DNA of 64,000 nt from Polyangia bacterium (GTDB lineage Bacteria > Myxococcota_A > Polyangia > Nannocystales > Nannocystaceae): positions 1 to 64,000 of the forward strand of contig JAUIKS010000045.1 in assembly GCA_030430565.1 (NCBI GenBank), given 5' to 3'. Positions 35,487-44,489 of this stretch are shown here, one piece after another. The notes under the pieces are model-generated. The model was not told where the DNA came from. It did not search any database and worked only from the letters and a program-made list of their open reading frames with translations. Made by a program: the position numbers and the translations under genes. Each line of letters opens with the position of its first letter. Positions within the stretch are counted from its first letter, which is position 1.

Positions 35487-36611
35487 GTGGCCCGCACGCG
35501 CCTGGGGTTTCAGAAGTTCGCGCTCGATCGCGCGCTCGACGAGTTCGTCGACGCCGTCGAGGCGGCCGTCGAGCGCGACGGCGGCGAGGTGAGGCTCGAG
35601 CGCGCGACGCTTGATGACGCGACGACGCGTTGTCTCGTCACGCTGCGCACGGCGAGGTACGTCATCGAGGTCGCGCTCGCGGAGCAGGATGGGCAGACGC
35701 GGGTCGTCGACGCGGCGCTGCGCTGGTCACGGGTCGAGCGCTTCACCTGGCTCGCGCTGGTCCTGTTCCCGCTGAGCCTGCTGCTCCACGCGACCGCGCC
35801 GCTGTTCTTGGCGCTGTGGCTGGTGATCATGCTGGTGTCGCGCGGGCTCTCGCCGGAGGTCTTTATCCGCCTCGAGCCGCCGACCGAGCGCGTCGACGAG
35901 CTGCTCGCGCTGTTCGGGGTCGCGCGCTCGGTCCCGCTGATCTACCGCAGCGCCGCGGCGCTGCGATCGGTGTCGCCGCCGAAGCTGGAGCAGCAGCGCG
36001 CGCGGCTGCGGGCGTCCCCGCGGGTCTCGCTCGCCGAGCACGCCGCCGGCGAGGGGGGCAAGGTCGTCGGGCGCGTGTGTCGTGATCGGGCGGTCTTGCG
36101 CGCACCTGCGAGCGGGCGCGCCTGCGTGCACTACGAGCTCGAGCTCTACGAGTCGCGCTGGACCATGGAGGACGAGACGGAGCTGTGGTCCGAGTGGCTC
36201 CGCGTCGCCGTGTTTCGCCAGCGCGAGCCCTTCCTCATCGAGGACGAGACGGGGCGCGCGCGCGTCGAGCCGGCGGGCGCGACGATCGCCGTCGAGCAGG
36301 ACTTCTTCCACGAGTGCAGCTGGCCCGACATCCCGCGCGACGTCTGGGCGCTGCTCGAGGGCCACAGCGCGCTGTCGCGGCACGAGCACAGCCTCCGGAC
36401 CAAGCGCCCCGAGCGGTATCGGCTGCGCATCGCCGAGGGGGTGTTCGAGGAGGGCGAGGAGCTCGCGGCGCTGGGCCGCTGGATCGAGGAGCTGGATCCG
36501 GAGGAGCCCGAGGGGCTGGGCGGGTACCGGAGGCAGCCGGCCAGCCGCCGCTGCTTGGTGCACGCGCGCGACAGCCCGCTCGTGCTGAGCGACCGCCCCG
36601 AGGATCGCTGA
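35487..36611 (+). CDS. Membrane protein with a GIDE-like domain
   Basis: A 374-residue protein starting at a GTG with GAGGAG upstream. Residues about 1-80 form a soluble N-terminal domain. A hydrophobic hairpin follows (about 86-125, FTWLALVLFPLSLLLHATAP and LFLALWLVIMLVS). The C-terminal part has KVVGRVCRDRAVLRAPASGRACVHYEL, then PFLIEDETGRARVEPAGA, which resembles the GIDE domain known from mitochondrial E3 ligases and many bacterial membrane proteins of unknown role. No RING finger is present. It ends 6 bases from the convergent lipoprotein gene. Confidence 0.75.
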   Translation: MARTRLGFQKFALDRALDEFVDAVEAAVERDGGEVRLERATLDDATTRCLVTLRTARYVIEVALAEQDGQTRVVDAALRWSRVERFTWLALVLFPLSLLLHATAPLFLALWLVIMLVSRGLSPEVFIRLEPPTERVDELLALFGVARSVPLIYRSAAALRSVSPPKLEQQRARLRASPRVSLAEHAAGEGGKVVGRVCRDRAVLRAPASGRACVHYELELYESRWTMEDETELWSEWLRVAVFRQREPFLIEDETGRARVEPAGATIAVEQDFFHECSWPDIPRDVWALLEGHSALSRHEHSLRTKRPERYRLRIAEGVFEEGEELAALGRWIEELDPEEPEGLGGYRRQPASRRCLVHARDSPLVLSDRPEDR

Positions 36612-36617
36612 CGCCGA

Positions 36618-37169
36618 TCAGAACTGGAAGTAGATGAACGCCGGCTCGGAGCAGATGTCGTCAAGCGTCTCGGGGGCGCCGTCGGGGCCGCGGTCGCAGA
36701 GCGTCCAGGGTTGTCGGTCCTCCGCCTCGGGCCGATACAGCAGCGGCGCGCCCCAGATCCCATCGGTCGGGGCGCCCTCGAGCTCGGCGAGCGAGCGCGG
36801 CGGCTCGCCGGTCGCGTCTTGATGCTCGCGGAGCCGCTTCCCGATGTCCTCGAGGCGCTCTTCGGCGCGCAGCCGCAGGTCGAAGTAGCGCGTGGCCTCG
36901 GAGCCGACGCAGGCCGAGAATTCGTCGGAGTCGCTGGTTCGGAGCATGCAGCTCGCGGAGCGGTCGGCGACGCGGGCCGGGTAGCCACGCAGCTCCTCGA
37001 CGCAGTCCGCGACGTCGCGCTTCAGCGCCGCGTCGCTCGGGCGCGGGTCCACGCGCAGCATGGTCTCGGTGCAGGCGCGGCGCCACAGCTCGGGGCCCGC
37101 CTCGTGGCTCGCGCAGCCCGAGAGCAGCGCGAGCGCGACGGCGACGAGCAGCGGGGTACGGTCTCGCAT
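36618..37169 (-). CDS. Lipoprotein with a pseudopilin-like C-terminal part
   Basis: A 183-residue protein with lipobox LLSGC (Cys19). The middle has three Cys-containing helices. The C-terminal segment RLREHQDATGEPPRSLAEL, DGIWGAPLLYRP, CDRGPDGAPETLDDI resembles the end of type II secretion major pseudopilins (GspG), where a helix is followed by a WG-x-P turn and an Asp-rich calcium site. It lacks the prepilin N-terminus, so it is not a pilin itself. The ATG lies four bases after the stop of the membrane TPR gene, so the two are probably co-transcribed. Confidence 0.78.
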   Translation of the reverse strand: MRDRTPLLVAVALALLSGCASHEAGPELWRRACTETMLRVDPRPSDAALKRDVADCVEELRGYPARVADRSASCMLRTSDSDEFSACVGSEATRYFDLRLRAEERLEDIGKRLREHQDATGEPPRSLAELEGAPTDGIWGAPLLYRPEAEDRQPWTLCDRGPDGAPETLDDICSEPAFIYFQF

Positions 37170-37173
37170 GGCC

Positions 37174-38568
37174 TCAGCTGATGACCGGGTTGGCCCCTGT
37201 TCGAGCTGACTTTCGGACCAGGACGCGCAGGCGCCGGCGCGCCTCCTCGAGCTCGGGCTCGCGGGTGAGCGCGGCCTGCAGGCAGTCGATGGCGCCGGAG
37301 GTGTCGGCGCGCAGCTCGAGCAGCCACACGCCCTTGCGCGCGAGCGCGAGGCCGCTGTCGGGGTAGGCGTCGATCGCGTCGTCGAGCACCGAGAAGGCCT
37401 CATCGTGCTCGCCGCGCTCCTTGAGCAGGGTGGCGATGAGGACCCGCAGCTCGAGCGCGTCGGCGCCGAGCTCCTGGGCGCGCTGGGCGTGCTGCATGGC
37501 GCGGTCTTGGGCGCCGTCGCGGTGCTCGACCTCGGCGAGGCGGTGCAGCAGCGCGGCCTGCTTGAGGCCCTCAGCCTCGCCGCGCGCGTCGGCGTCGCGC
37601 AGGCATTTTTCGAAGTAGACGCGGGCGCGGCGGACGACCTTGCGCTCGAAGCTCTTGACCGTCCCGAGCCCGTGCGCGGCGACCAGCCGCTCGACGCGGG
37701 CGTCGCTCTCGGGCTCGTCCGCCCAGGCGTAGGCCGTGGCCGCGAGCAGCGGCTCCTCACGCTCCTCGAGACCCTCGCCCAGCGATCGCGCGAGCGCGCC
37801 GTCGAACACGCGGCGCGACTCGGGTTCGACGTCCCACAGCTCGAAGAACATCCACAGGAAGTCGCCGCGGTCGATCGCCAGCACGTACTCGGACATGCGC
37901 CGGTGCACGCCGCTGTCCTCGGGCGTGATGTCCTCGAGGCGATCCATCTGCGAGTGGAAGACGCCGGTGTTGCCCGTGAGCAGGGCCTCGCGCGCGACCT
38001 CCTCGGCGGCCAGGCGCTCGATCACCGACTCCTCGGTGACGGGCTCGCCCGCCAGGCTCGTGATGATCTCCTCGGGCTCGTCCTCGGTGAAGGCCTGGGC
38101 GATGGGGCCCGTCGCCTCCCAGGGCGCGCCGACTCCCTCGAGGTGGGCGCGGATGGCCCGCGAGAGCTGCTCCCAGCCATGCGGGCTGATGCCGCGGTCT
38201 TGGACCACGAGCGCGCCGTCGTCGAGCGAGAGCCGCCAGCGCAGCCCCTTGTCTTCCTCGTGCAGCCCGTGCCGGACGTCGTCCCACGCGCAGCGCTGGA
38301 CGGTGCCGTTGCGCCAGCGCAGCTCGATGCCGTCGCCGCTGATCGTGACGAGCCGCGGCGCCGAGCGGATGAAGCGGACCCAGTAATACGAGAAGCCGCC
38401 GGCCGCCGCCGCGAGCGTGATGATCACCTGCAGCGCGCGCCCGACCTCGACGCGGTTCCCGAGCATCCAGGCCGCGAGCCCGCCGACCAGGAGCGCAATT
38501 ATGCTGTGCTCGAGCACCGCGTTGCGGGCGCTCGGACGAAGATGAAGGGTGTTCTCGCTACCACCCAC
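37174..38568 (-). CDS. Membrane-anchored TPR protein
   Basis: About 464 residues from a GTG at 38568 (the frame is open to 38685, but the upstream residues are Arg-rich and look non-coding). Two membrane helices lie near 18-60. A beta-rich segment follows (RLVTISGDGIELRWRNGTVQRCAWDDV), similar to bacterial PH-like domains. The C-terminal half (about 260-464) is helical with TPR repeats, such as AALLHRLAEVEHRDGAQDRAMQHAQRAQELG and LLKERGEHDEAFSVLDDAIDAYPDSG. The role is unknown. It is coupled to the pseudopilin-like lipoprotein. Confidence 0.75.
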   Translation of the reverse strand: MGGSENTLHLRPSARNAVLEHSIIALLVGGLAAWMLGNRVEVGRALQVIITLAAAAGGFSYYWVRFIRSAPRLVTISGDGIELRWRNGTVQRCAWDDVRHGLHEEDKGLRWRLSLDDGALVVQDRGISPHGWEQLSRAIRAHLEGVGAPWEATGPIAQAFTEDEPEEIITSLAGEPVTEESVIERLAAEEVAREALLTGNTGVFHSQMDRLEDITPEDSGVHRRMSEYVLAIDRGDFLWMFFELWDVEPESRRVFDGALARSLGEGLEEREEPLLAATAYAWADEPESDARVERLVAAHGLGTVKSFERKVVRRARVYFEKCLRDADARGEAEGLKQAALLHRLAEVEHRDGAQDRAMQHAQRAQELGADALELRVLIATLLKERGEHDEAFSVLDDAIDAYPDSGLALARKGVWLLELRADTSGAIDCLQAALTREPELEEARRRLRVLVRKSARTGANPVIS

Positions 38569-38911
38569 GGCGTGATTGTACCACTGCGGCGCGCGCCGGT
38601 TGATCGCGCGCGGCGGGGCGCGCCGCCACAGCCCACATCGGCCCCTGGAGTTGCAGCGCGCGCGCGAGTGCGGGCGTCTGCACAACGCGAACCTAAAAAC
38701 ATGTCCGAAAGGTCACGGAGAAGTCGCGCGTCGGGGGCGGCAGCCCCCGAGGCGCGGCGCGGCAGCTACATCGACCGACACGCGCTCCCACGACGAGCGC
38801 GTGTGCGTAGCGAAGCGACGACGCCGGACGCGATGGTCAGCAGCTGTCCCAAGCCCCATACCGCGTATCGACGTCGCCAGCGTGAAGTCGGCGGAGAAGT
38901 TCCGCGATCCC
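38569..38911. other. Intergenic region
   Basis: About 343 bases between two minus-strand genes. It holds an imperfect copy of the dispersed palindrome (38701-38717) and no supported gene. It should contain the terminator of the TonB-type gene and the promoter of the membrane TPR gene. Confidence 0.4.
38701..38717. promoter_or_regulatory. Weak copy of the dispersed palindrome
   Basis: ATGTCC-GAAA-GGTCACG after AAAAAC. The left half is good and the right half is degenerate. It lies about 135 bases upstream of the membrane TPR gene. Confidence 0.25.
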
Positions 38912-40009
38912 CTAGCGGCGGATCCGGAAGATCCGCGGGGAGCCGTCGAACTCGAGGATGAAGCCGAAGGTGAATTCGATGAGCCCGGTCTTCGGGTCGA
39001 CGAGCTGCCGCGGCGGGTTGTTGAAGGGGTGCGCGCTGCGGACGGCGCGGATCGCCTCGGTGTCGAGCTCCTGGATGCCGCACGAGCGCTCGACGCTGAC
39101 GCGCTTGAGCGAGCCGTCGGGGTTGAGGCTGATGAGGAGCCGCGTGGTGCGGGTGCGGGTGCCCCAGCGGGTGCCGTCGGGGTCGCGCGCGCGTCGAACG
39201 CTGACCGGATCCCAGTGCTGGGCGATCTGATCGCGGACGCGGTTAAAGAACGAGGCGTACTTCCAGCGCTTCGAGTTGACCAGCGTCTCGTCGCCGGGCT
39301 CGACATCGCGCAGGTCGTCGATCGAGGGGCGACCGAAGAGCTGACGAAGCGTGTCCTGTGAGCCGCGGAGGTTGGGCGCGCCGGGGTTGGGGATCTGTGG
39401 TTTTCCGCTCTCGCCGTCCGCCCGGTCTTCGGCGCGGGCGTCCATGCGCTCGCCGACCTCGTTGGAGCGGTTGAGCTCGCCGTCTTCGCTGTCGGACACG
39501 TCCGGGTCGTTGGGGGTCCCGCGGGTCGCCGGGGTCTGGCCCTCGGCGGACTTGGACGGCTCGCTGGACGGTTTTCTCGCGGGCGTGGGCGGGGAGCCGT
39601 CCTGCTGCGGTGATTTCCGCGCGGCTTCTTGGGAGCTGGCGCTGGGTCGGGGCGAGCGCGGCGCTCGGCTCTCGCGCTCGACGCGGCGATCGAATTCGCT
39701 GAGGAAGTCGCTGGCGTCGGGTCGCTCTTCGCGCTCGGGCGGCTCTTGGTTGATCAGCTTGCCCTTGGGCTTGTCGAGCTCGGGGCTCTCCTCGGGCTGC
39801 TTGGCTTCGTCGTCTTCCTCGTCCTGGGGCTCGAGGAGCGAGACCTCCATGAGGCCGCCGGCGAGGGGCAGGGGCGGGGCGTTCCACGCGGTCGCCAGGA
39901 TCTTGTTGCCAACCGGCAGCAGGATGGCGTGGATGACGACCGAGCCGAGCAGCATGGCGAGGACCATGCCGATATTCGGCCCGTCGTTGCGTCGGCGGCG
40001 GCGGGACAC
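38912..40009 (-). CDS. TonB-family energy-transducer-like protein
   Basis: A 365-residue protein with one N-terminal membrane helix (about 14-35, after RRRRR), a long hydrophilic Pro/Ser/Glu/Asp-rich spacer (about 55-225) and a C-terminal TonB-like domain (about 255-365). The latter contains FFNRVRDQIAQHWDP, TRLLISLNPDGSLKRVSVERSCGIQELDTEAIRAVRSAHPFNNPP and a closing FTFGFILEF strand. This fits a TonB or the AgmX/PglI-type C-terminal proteins of myxobacteria that span the periplasm. No ExbB/ExbD genes are adjacent. Confidence 0.82.
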   Translation of the reverse strand: MSRRRRRNDGPNIGMVLAMLLGSVVIHAILLPVGNKILATAWNAPPLPLAGGLMEVSLLEPQDEEDDEAKQPEESPELDKPKGKLINQEPPEREERPDASDFLSEFDRRVERESRAPRSPRPSASSQEAARKSPQQDGSPPTPARKPSSEPSKSAEGQTPATRGTPNDPDVSDSEDGELNRSNEVGERMDARAEDRADGESGKPQIPNPGAPNLRGSQDTLRQLFGRPSIDDLRDVEPGDETLVNSKRWKYASFFNRVRDQIAQHWDPVSVRRARDPDGTRWGTRTRTTRLLISLNPDGSLKRVSVERSCGIQELDTEAIRAVRSAHPFNNPPRQLVDPKTGLIEFTFGFILEFDGSPRIFRIRR

Positions 40010-40370
40010 TCCAGGGCAGAGTATAGCGAGCCGGGCTTCGTTGACCCGTCTCGTGATGGCGCCAAGCGCGCGTTGTCGACGCTCGCGTCGCTGTTCGCTC
40101 CGGCTGGGCGTGAACGTGAGACACGCGGGCTCTTGGAGGGAGGGGCGGGGGCCTACTTGCGGAAGTCACGTAAACGACGCCCTTCGGGACTGGTTGCGGG
40201 GGCCACGGGAGCGACTCACTTCGTGGGCCTCTCCCATGCTCTTGGTGCGTGGTCGCCGAACGGGCAGGTTTGGCGCGGACTGGTTGTGCGGTCGGGCCGG
40301 TTGCGCGGCCTCCGGGGGCGTTGGAACACGGCGAGCAACGGGGGCGGGCGTCGTGGTAGACCGCTGCTCG
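40010..40370. other. Divergent intergenic region
   Basis: About 361 bases between the TonB-type gene and thyX. No gene and no clear repeat was seen. The thyX frame is open far upstream, but those residues do not look like protein. Confidence 0.4.
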
Positions 40371-41315
40371 ATGTCGAACGATACGTCCGCGAGCGCGCCC
40401 GAACCTGTCTCGAATTCTGAGGTCGTGACGTTGCCGGTTCGCGAGACGCGGCGGACGTGCTCGGAGGGGGCCGAGGCGCTGCTGGGCGAGGTGACGCCGG
40501 TGCTCGATCAGGGCTTCGTGCAGGTCATCGACTACATGGGCGATGACTTCGACATCGTCCAGGCGGCGCGGGTCAGCTACGGCCCCAGCACGAAGCGCGT
40601 GCACAACGATCGCGGGCTTTTGCGGTACTTGATGCGGCATCGGCACACGACGCCGTTTGAGATGTGCGAGGTGAAGTTTCGCTGCAAGATGCCGATCTTC
40701 GTCGCGCGCCAGTGGATCCGCCACCGGACCGCGAACGTCAACGAGATGTCGCTGCGCTACAGCCGGGCCGACGACACCTTCTATGTGCCGGCGCTCGAGC
40801 AGGTGACGCTGCAGTCGAAGTCGAACCGCCAGGGGCGCGAGGACGGCGGCGCGCTGTCCCGCGACGTTCGTGAGCGCGTCCGCGGGATGATGACCAAGCG
40901 CCACGAGGAGCTGTACGCGGACTACTGCGAGCTGGCCGAGGAGCTGGGGATCGCCCGCGAGCTCGCGCGCTCGCTCCTGCCGGTCTCGCTGTACACGCAG
41001 TGGATCTGGAAGATCGACCTGCACAACCTCATGCACTTCTTGGCGCTGCGCCTCGACAGCCACGCGCAGTACGAGATCCGCGTCTACGCCGAGGCGATGG
41101 CGCGCTTCACGAAGGCCTGGGTGCCGCTCGCGTGGGAGGCGTTCACCGACTACCGGCTCGAGAGCACCAGCCTGAGCCGGCTCGAGCTGCGCGCGCTCGG
41201 GCAGCTGCTCGGCGGCGTGGACGAGGCCGCGGCGATCGAGCGGGCGGGGCTGAAGGGTCGCGAGCTGCGAGAGTTTCGCGCCAAGCTCGCGCGCATTCAG
41301 GGCCTCGGCGAGTGA
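40371..41315 (+). CDS. thyX: Flavin-dependent thymidylate synthase ThyX
   Basis: A 314-residue protein that makes dTMP from dUMP with methylene-tetrahydrofolate, FAD and NADPH. The ThyX signature is present as RHRTANVNEMSLRY (family motif RHRxxSxNExSxRY, with a Thr-Ala variation). FVQVIDYMGDDFDIVQAARVSYG and the LLPVSLYTQWIWKIDLHNLMHFL segment, with conserved His and Arg, follow the family. The ATG at 40371 is chosen because homologous sequence starts soon after it. It is slightly longer than many ThyX proteins because of an N-terminal extension of about 40 residues. The haloalkane-dehalogenase-like gene follows after 4 bases. Confidence 0.95.
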   Translation: MSNDTSASAPEPVSNSEVVTLPVRETRRTCSEGAEALLGEVTPVLDQGFVQVIDYMGDDFDIVQAARVSYGPSTKRVHNDRGLLRYLMRHRHTTPFEMCEVKFRCKMPIFVARQWIRHRTANVNEMSLRYSRADDTFYVPALEQVTLQSKSNRQGREDGGALSRDVRERVRGMMTKRHEELYADYCELAEELGIARELARSLLPVSLYTQWIWKIDLHNLMHFLALRLDSHAQYEIRVYAEAMARFTKAWVPLAWEAFTDYRLESTSLSRLELRALGQLLGGVDEAAAIERAGLKGRELREFRAKLARIQGLGE

Positions 41316-41319
41316 CGCC

Positions 41320-42246
41320 ATGACCAGCACCAGCGCTGATACACGATTGCCCGCGCCGAGCCTGCCGTCGTGGATCGAGGCGATGATGCCGGCCGATCTG
41401 CGGCGCTATCGCGTCGAGGTCGAGGGCGTGGCGCTGCACGTGTGCGAGCGCGGCCCCGAGGACGCGCCGCCGGTCCTGCTGCTGCACGGCAACCCGACGT
41501 GGAGCTTCCTCTACCGCAAGGTCGCGGGCGCGCTGCAGGGCGCGCCGCTGCGCCTCGTGATGCCAGACCTGCCGGGGCTCGGCCTGTCTGATAAGCCACG
41601 TGACCCGGGCTTTCACACGCTGCGCGACCACGCGCGCGTGCTCGGCGGGCTCATCGATCGCCTCGAGCTCGCGCCGATGATCTTCGTCGGGCAGGACTGG
41701 GGCGGACCGATCGGCCTGCGCGCGCTCGCGGAGCGACCGGGGCGACTCGCGGGCCTCGTCGTGCTCAACACGACGGTCGGGCCGCCCAAGCGCGGCTTTC
41801 GCCCGACCGCCTTTCACCGCCTCAGCCGGCTCCCGTGGGTGAGCGATCTAGTGTTTCGCGGCCTGCAGTTCCCGCAGGTCGGGATGCAGCTGGCCCAGGG
41901 CGATCGCGCGAGCATCCGCGGCGACGTGGCGCGCGCGTACCGGTATCCCCTGCGTCGACTCCACGATCGCGTCGGGCCGCTGGCGCTCGCGCGGATGGTC
42001 CCGAATTCGCTCGCGCACCCCTCGGTGCCCGAGCTCGAGCGCTGCCGCGAGCTCGTCGAGCGATTCACCGGTCCGAGCGCGATCGTCTGGGGCGAGCGCG
42101 ATCCGATCCTCGGGCGGCTGCTGCGGCGGACCCAGCGCTGGATGCCGCGCGCGAGCGTGTACGTGACCCAGGCCGGCCACTTCCTGCAGGAGGAGGTCCC
42201 GGGCCCGATCGCGCGGGCGATCCGCGAGGTCGCCGGGCTTCGCTGA
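41320..42246 (+). CDS. Haloalkane-dehalogenase-like alpha/beta hydrolase
   Basis: A 308-residue hydrolase. It has the oxyanion motif HGNPTWSFLYR (Asn58), DLPGLGLSDKP, and the nucleophile elbow VGQDWGGP with Asp126 instead of Ser, followed by Trp127. The Asp nucleophile and the Asn/Trp halide-stabilising pair are the mark of haloalkane dehalogenases. The acid is probably in WGERDPI and the His in TQAGHFLQEE. The substrate cannot be told from sequence. It starts 4 bases after thyX and is probably in the same transcript. Confidence 0.85.
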   Translation: MTSTSADTRLPAPSLPSWIEAMMPADLRRYRVEVEGVALHVCERGPEDAPPVLLLHGNPTWSFLYRKVAGALQGAPLRLVMPDLPGLGLSDKPRDPGFHTLRDHARVLGGLIDRLELAPMIFVGQDWGGPIGLRALAERPGRLAGLVVLNTTVGPPKRGFRPTAFHRLSRLPWVSDLVFRGLQFPQVGMQLAQGDRASIRGDVARAYRYPLRRLHDRVGPLALARMVPNSLAHPSVPELERCRELVERFTGPSAIVWGERDPILGRLLRRTQRWMPRASVYVTQAGHFLQEEVPGPIARAIREVAGLR

Positions 42247-42300
42247 CGCGCGCGAACTCGTACCGACCGCCGCGCGCCCGCGGGGTATCCTCCACGGCGC

Positions 42301-44484
42301 ATGCCGTCCCCGCCGCGGTTTTGGATCTCGCGTTGGTTCCGGATCACGCTGCTCGTGTTGTTCACGGCCTTCGTCGTCGCGCCGACGCTGCTCCCCGGGA
42401 TCGCAAGCGCGCGCAAGGCGCCCGTGATCGAGCCCGGGCGCGAGCGAGAGGTCATGGCCCTGTTCGCGCCCTATCAGGCCGGCGGCGAGCCGGTCGAGGG
42501 CTGGCGGCTGCACTCCGTGCAGATCCAGGCCTCGAGCATCCACGCGGTGCTGAGCACCGAGGACGGCGCGGCCGCGAAGCTGGTGCTCGACCACGTCTCG
42601 AACCAGCCGGCGGAGGTGACGACCGGGAGCTTCGCGATCCACTTCATCGGCGCGCAGACCCCCGAGGCCGAGGCCGCGCTGCGCCGCGTCGCCGGGGCGG
42701 TGCAGCGCAACGACGACGGCGAGTTCTGGAAGATCGTCCGCGAGCTCGAGCCGCCGCCCGACAGCTCGGACCCGCTGCGCGGCACCGTCATGGACAGCCG
42801 CGTGATCGGGGCCTGGCTGCGCGACGGCCTGCTCTCGCTGTTTCTGATCGCGGCGGTCCTGGGCGCGCTCGCGGTCCACGTGCTGCGCGGGCGGCCGCGC
42901 TGGGAGCTCCTGACGCTGCTCGCGATCCTCGGCGTCGGCGCGGCGCTACGGCTCTACATGGTCGAGCCACACCTGCTCGGCGTGTGGGCGTGGTCGCGCT
43001 ACACGGAGTCGGCCCGCACCGTGTTCTTCGGGCGCGGGCTCGGGCTCATCAGCTACTACCTCGGCGGCGTCTACTACCAGATCGAGACCAGCTTCGCGGT
43101 CAACCTCGCGTTCGGCCTGCTCGCCCCCCTCGCGATCTACGTCCACGGCTGCTACCTGCTCAAGGACCACCGCGTCGCGCTGATGACCTCGGGCCTGCTC
43201 GCGCTGCTCCCCAGCCACATCCGCTTCACCCGCAGCGAGGTCGCGTTCATCCCGTCGATCGTGATGTCCTCGTTCACCTTCGCGCTGCTGCACATCGCGC
43301 TGACCGAGCGCAACCGCGCGTTTCGCTGGGCGGCGCTGCTGGGGCTGCCGCTGATCGTCGCGCGCATGGTCCGGGTGCGCCCGCTCAACGTCCTGTTCTT
43401 GGCGCTGTTCGTCGGCGTCGCGCTCTACCTGCGCGCCGACTCGACCTCGCGAAAGCAGCGCGGGCTGGTGGTCGGCTTCCTGTTGCTCGGCGGGATCCCG
43501 GCGGCCGTGATGCATCTGGGCCAGAAGTACGCCGGCAACGTCAAGGAGGGCCTGAGCCTCCACGTGCTCGAGGACGCCTTTTACCTGCTCTTCGACCCGA
43601 TCTCCAACACGCTGCTCAACCCGACGATCACGCCGATTTTGTGGATCCTCGCCGCCGGCTACGGCGTCTACGTGAGCTGGCGGAAGAACCACCGCCTCAC
43701 CGTCATCCTGCTCGGCTGGATCCTCTTGTTCCACACCGGGCACGCCTACGTGATCTCGAACCAGGCGGCGATGCAGGCCCGCTACTACCTGCACATGGCG
43801 GTGCCGTTTTTAATGCTCGCGGCGATCGGCGGCTGCGAGCTGTGGCGTCAGCGGCGGTGGGCCGGCGCGGGCTTCATCGTCTACTCGCTCGCCTGTCCCG
43901 TGATGCACATGGGCTTCATCCGCGACTACGCCTACAACGAGGTCATCGAGTACGAGTTCTTGATGAGTCAGCGCGAGCGCGTGCCCGAGGACTGCACCAT
44001 CCTCGAGTTCTTCAGCCAGGACGGCAACGACCGCGAGGAGCCCTTCGAGCGGCTCGGCTCCTACCTCAAAGACGGCGAGCACATGAACCGCTTCGACGTC
44101 ATCTCGATCGGCGCCGAGCTCGGGGTCGATCACCGCGACGCGCTGCACCACGGCGCAGACCCGGCGGAGGGGCGCCCGGCGGAGGAGCTGATCCGCGTCG
44201 ACGCCCAGAAGAAGATCGACGAGCTCGCCGGGAGCCAGTGCCTGTACTTCTACTCGAGCCTCGCCTGCGCCAGCCAGAAGACCAAGGACCAGCCGATCGC
44301 GCCGATCTGTCAGCGGCTCTTGGAGCGCGTGCAGATCGAGGTCGAGGCCGAGCACCGCTTCCTCAGCCGGCGTTATGACGCGCAGCTGTCGATCGGGCTC
44401 AGCGAAGGCGAAGAAGCTCGGCTCACGCTGTATCGCGTGACCAGCTCGCACGGCTTCGGCGGCGATGGTCAGCGCGGGCGTTGA
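42301..44484 (+). CDS. Polytopic membrane protein, glycosyltransferase-like
   Basis: A 727-residue protein. One N-terminal helix (about 14-32) is followed by a soluble domain to about 175. Then come about ten membrane helices (about 180-545) and a soluble C-terminal domain (about 550-727). The layout of a multispan core with LRLYMVEPHLLGVWAWSRYTESA, with acidic residues in the loops, and of a soluble tail is that of GT-C-type membrane glycosyltransferases (ArnT/PMT-like). The usual Asp motif in the first loop is not certain. The role is inferred only from shape. The end is convergent with the HGS-repeat peptide gene, 5 bases apart. Confidence 0.75.
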   Translation: MPSPPRFWISRWFRITLLVLFTAFVVAPTLLPGIASARKAPVIEPGREREVMALFAPYQAGGEPVEGWRLHSVQIQASSIHAVLSTEDGAAAKLVLDHVSNQPAEVTTGSFAIHFIGAQTPEAEAALRRVAGAVQRNDDGEFWKIVRELEPPPDSSDPLRGTVMDSRVIGAWLRDGLLSLFLIAAVLGALAVHVLRGRPRWELLTLLAILGVGAALRLYMVEPHLLGVWAWSRYTESARTVFFGRGLGLISYYLGGVYYQIETSFAVNLAFGLLAPLAIYVHGCYLLKDHRVALMTSGLLALLPSHIRFTRSEVAFIPSIVMSSFTFALLHIALTERNRAFRWAALLGLPLIVARMVRVRPLNVLFLALFVGVALYLRADSTSRKQRGLVVGFLLLGGIPAAVMHLGQKYAGNVKEGLSLHVLEDAFYLLFDPISNTLLNPTITPILWILAAGYGVYVSWRKNHRLTVILLGWILLFHTGHAYVISNQAAMQARYYLHMAVPFLMLAAIGGCELWRQRRWAGAGFIVYSLACPVMHMGFIRDYAYNEVIEYEFLMSQRERVPEDCTILEFFSQDGNDREEPFERLGSYLKDGEHMNRFDVISIGAELGVDHRDALHHGADPAEGRPAEELIRVDAQKKIDELAGSQCLYFYSSLACASQKTKDQPIAPICQRLLERVQIEVEAEHRFLSRRYDAQLSIGLSEGEEARLTLYRVTSSHGFGGDGQRGR

Positions 44485-44489
44485 GCTCG

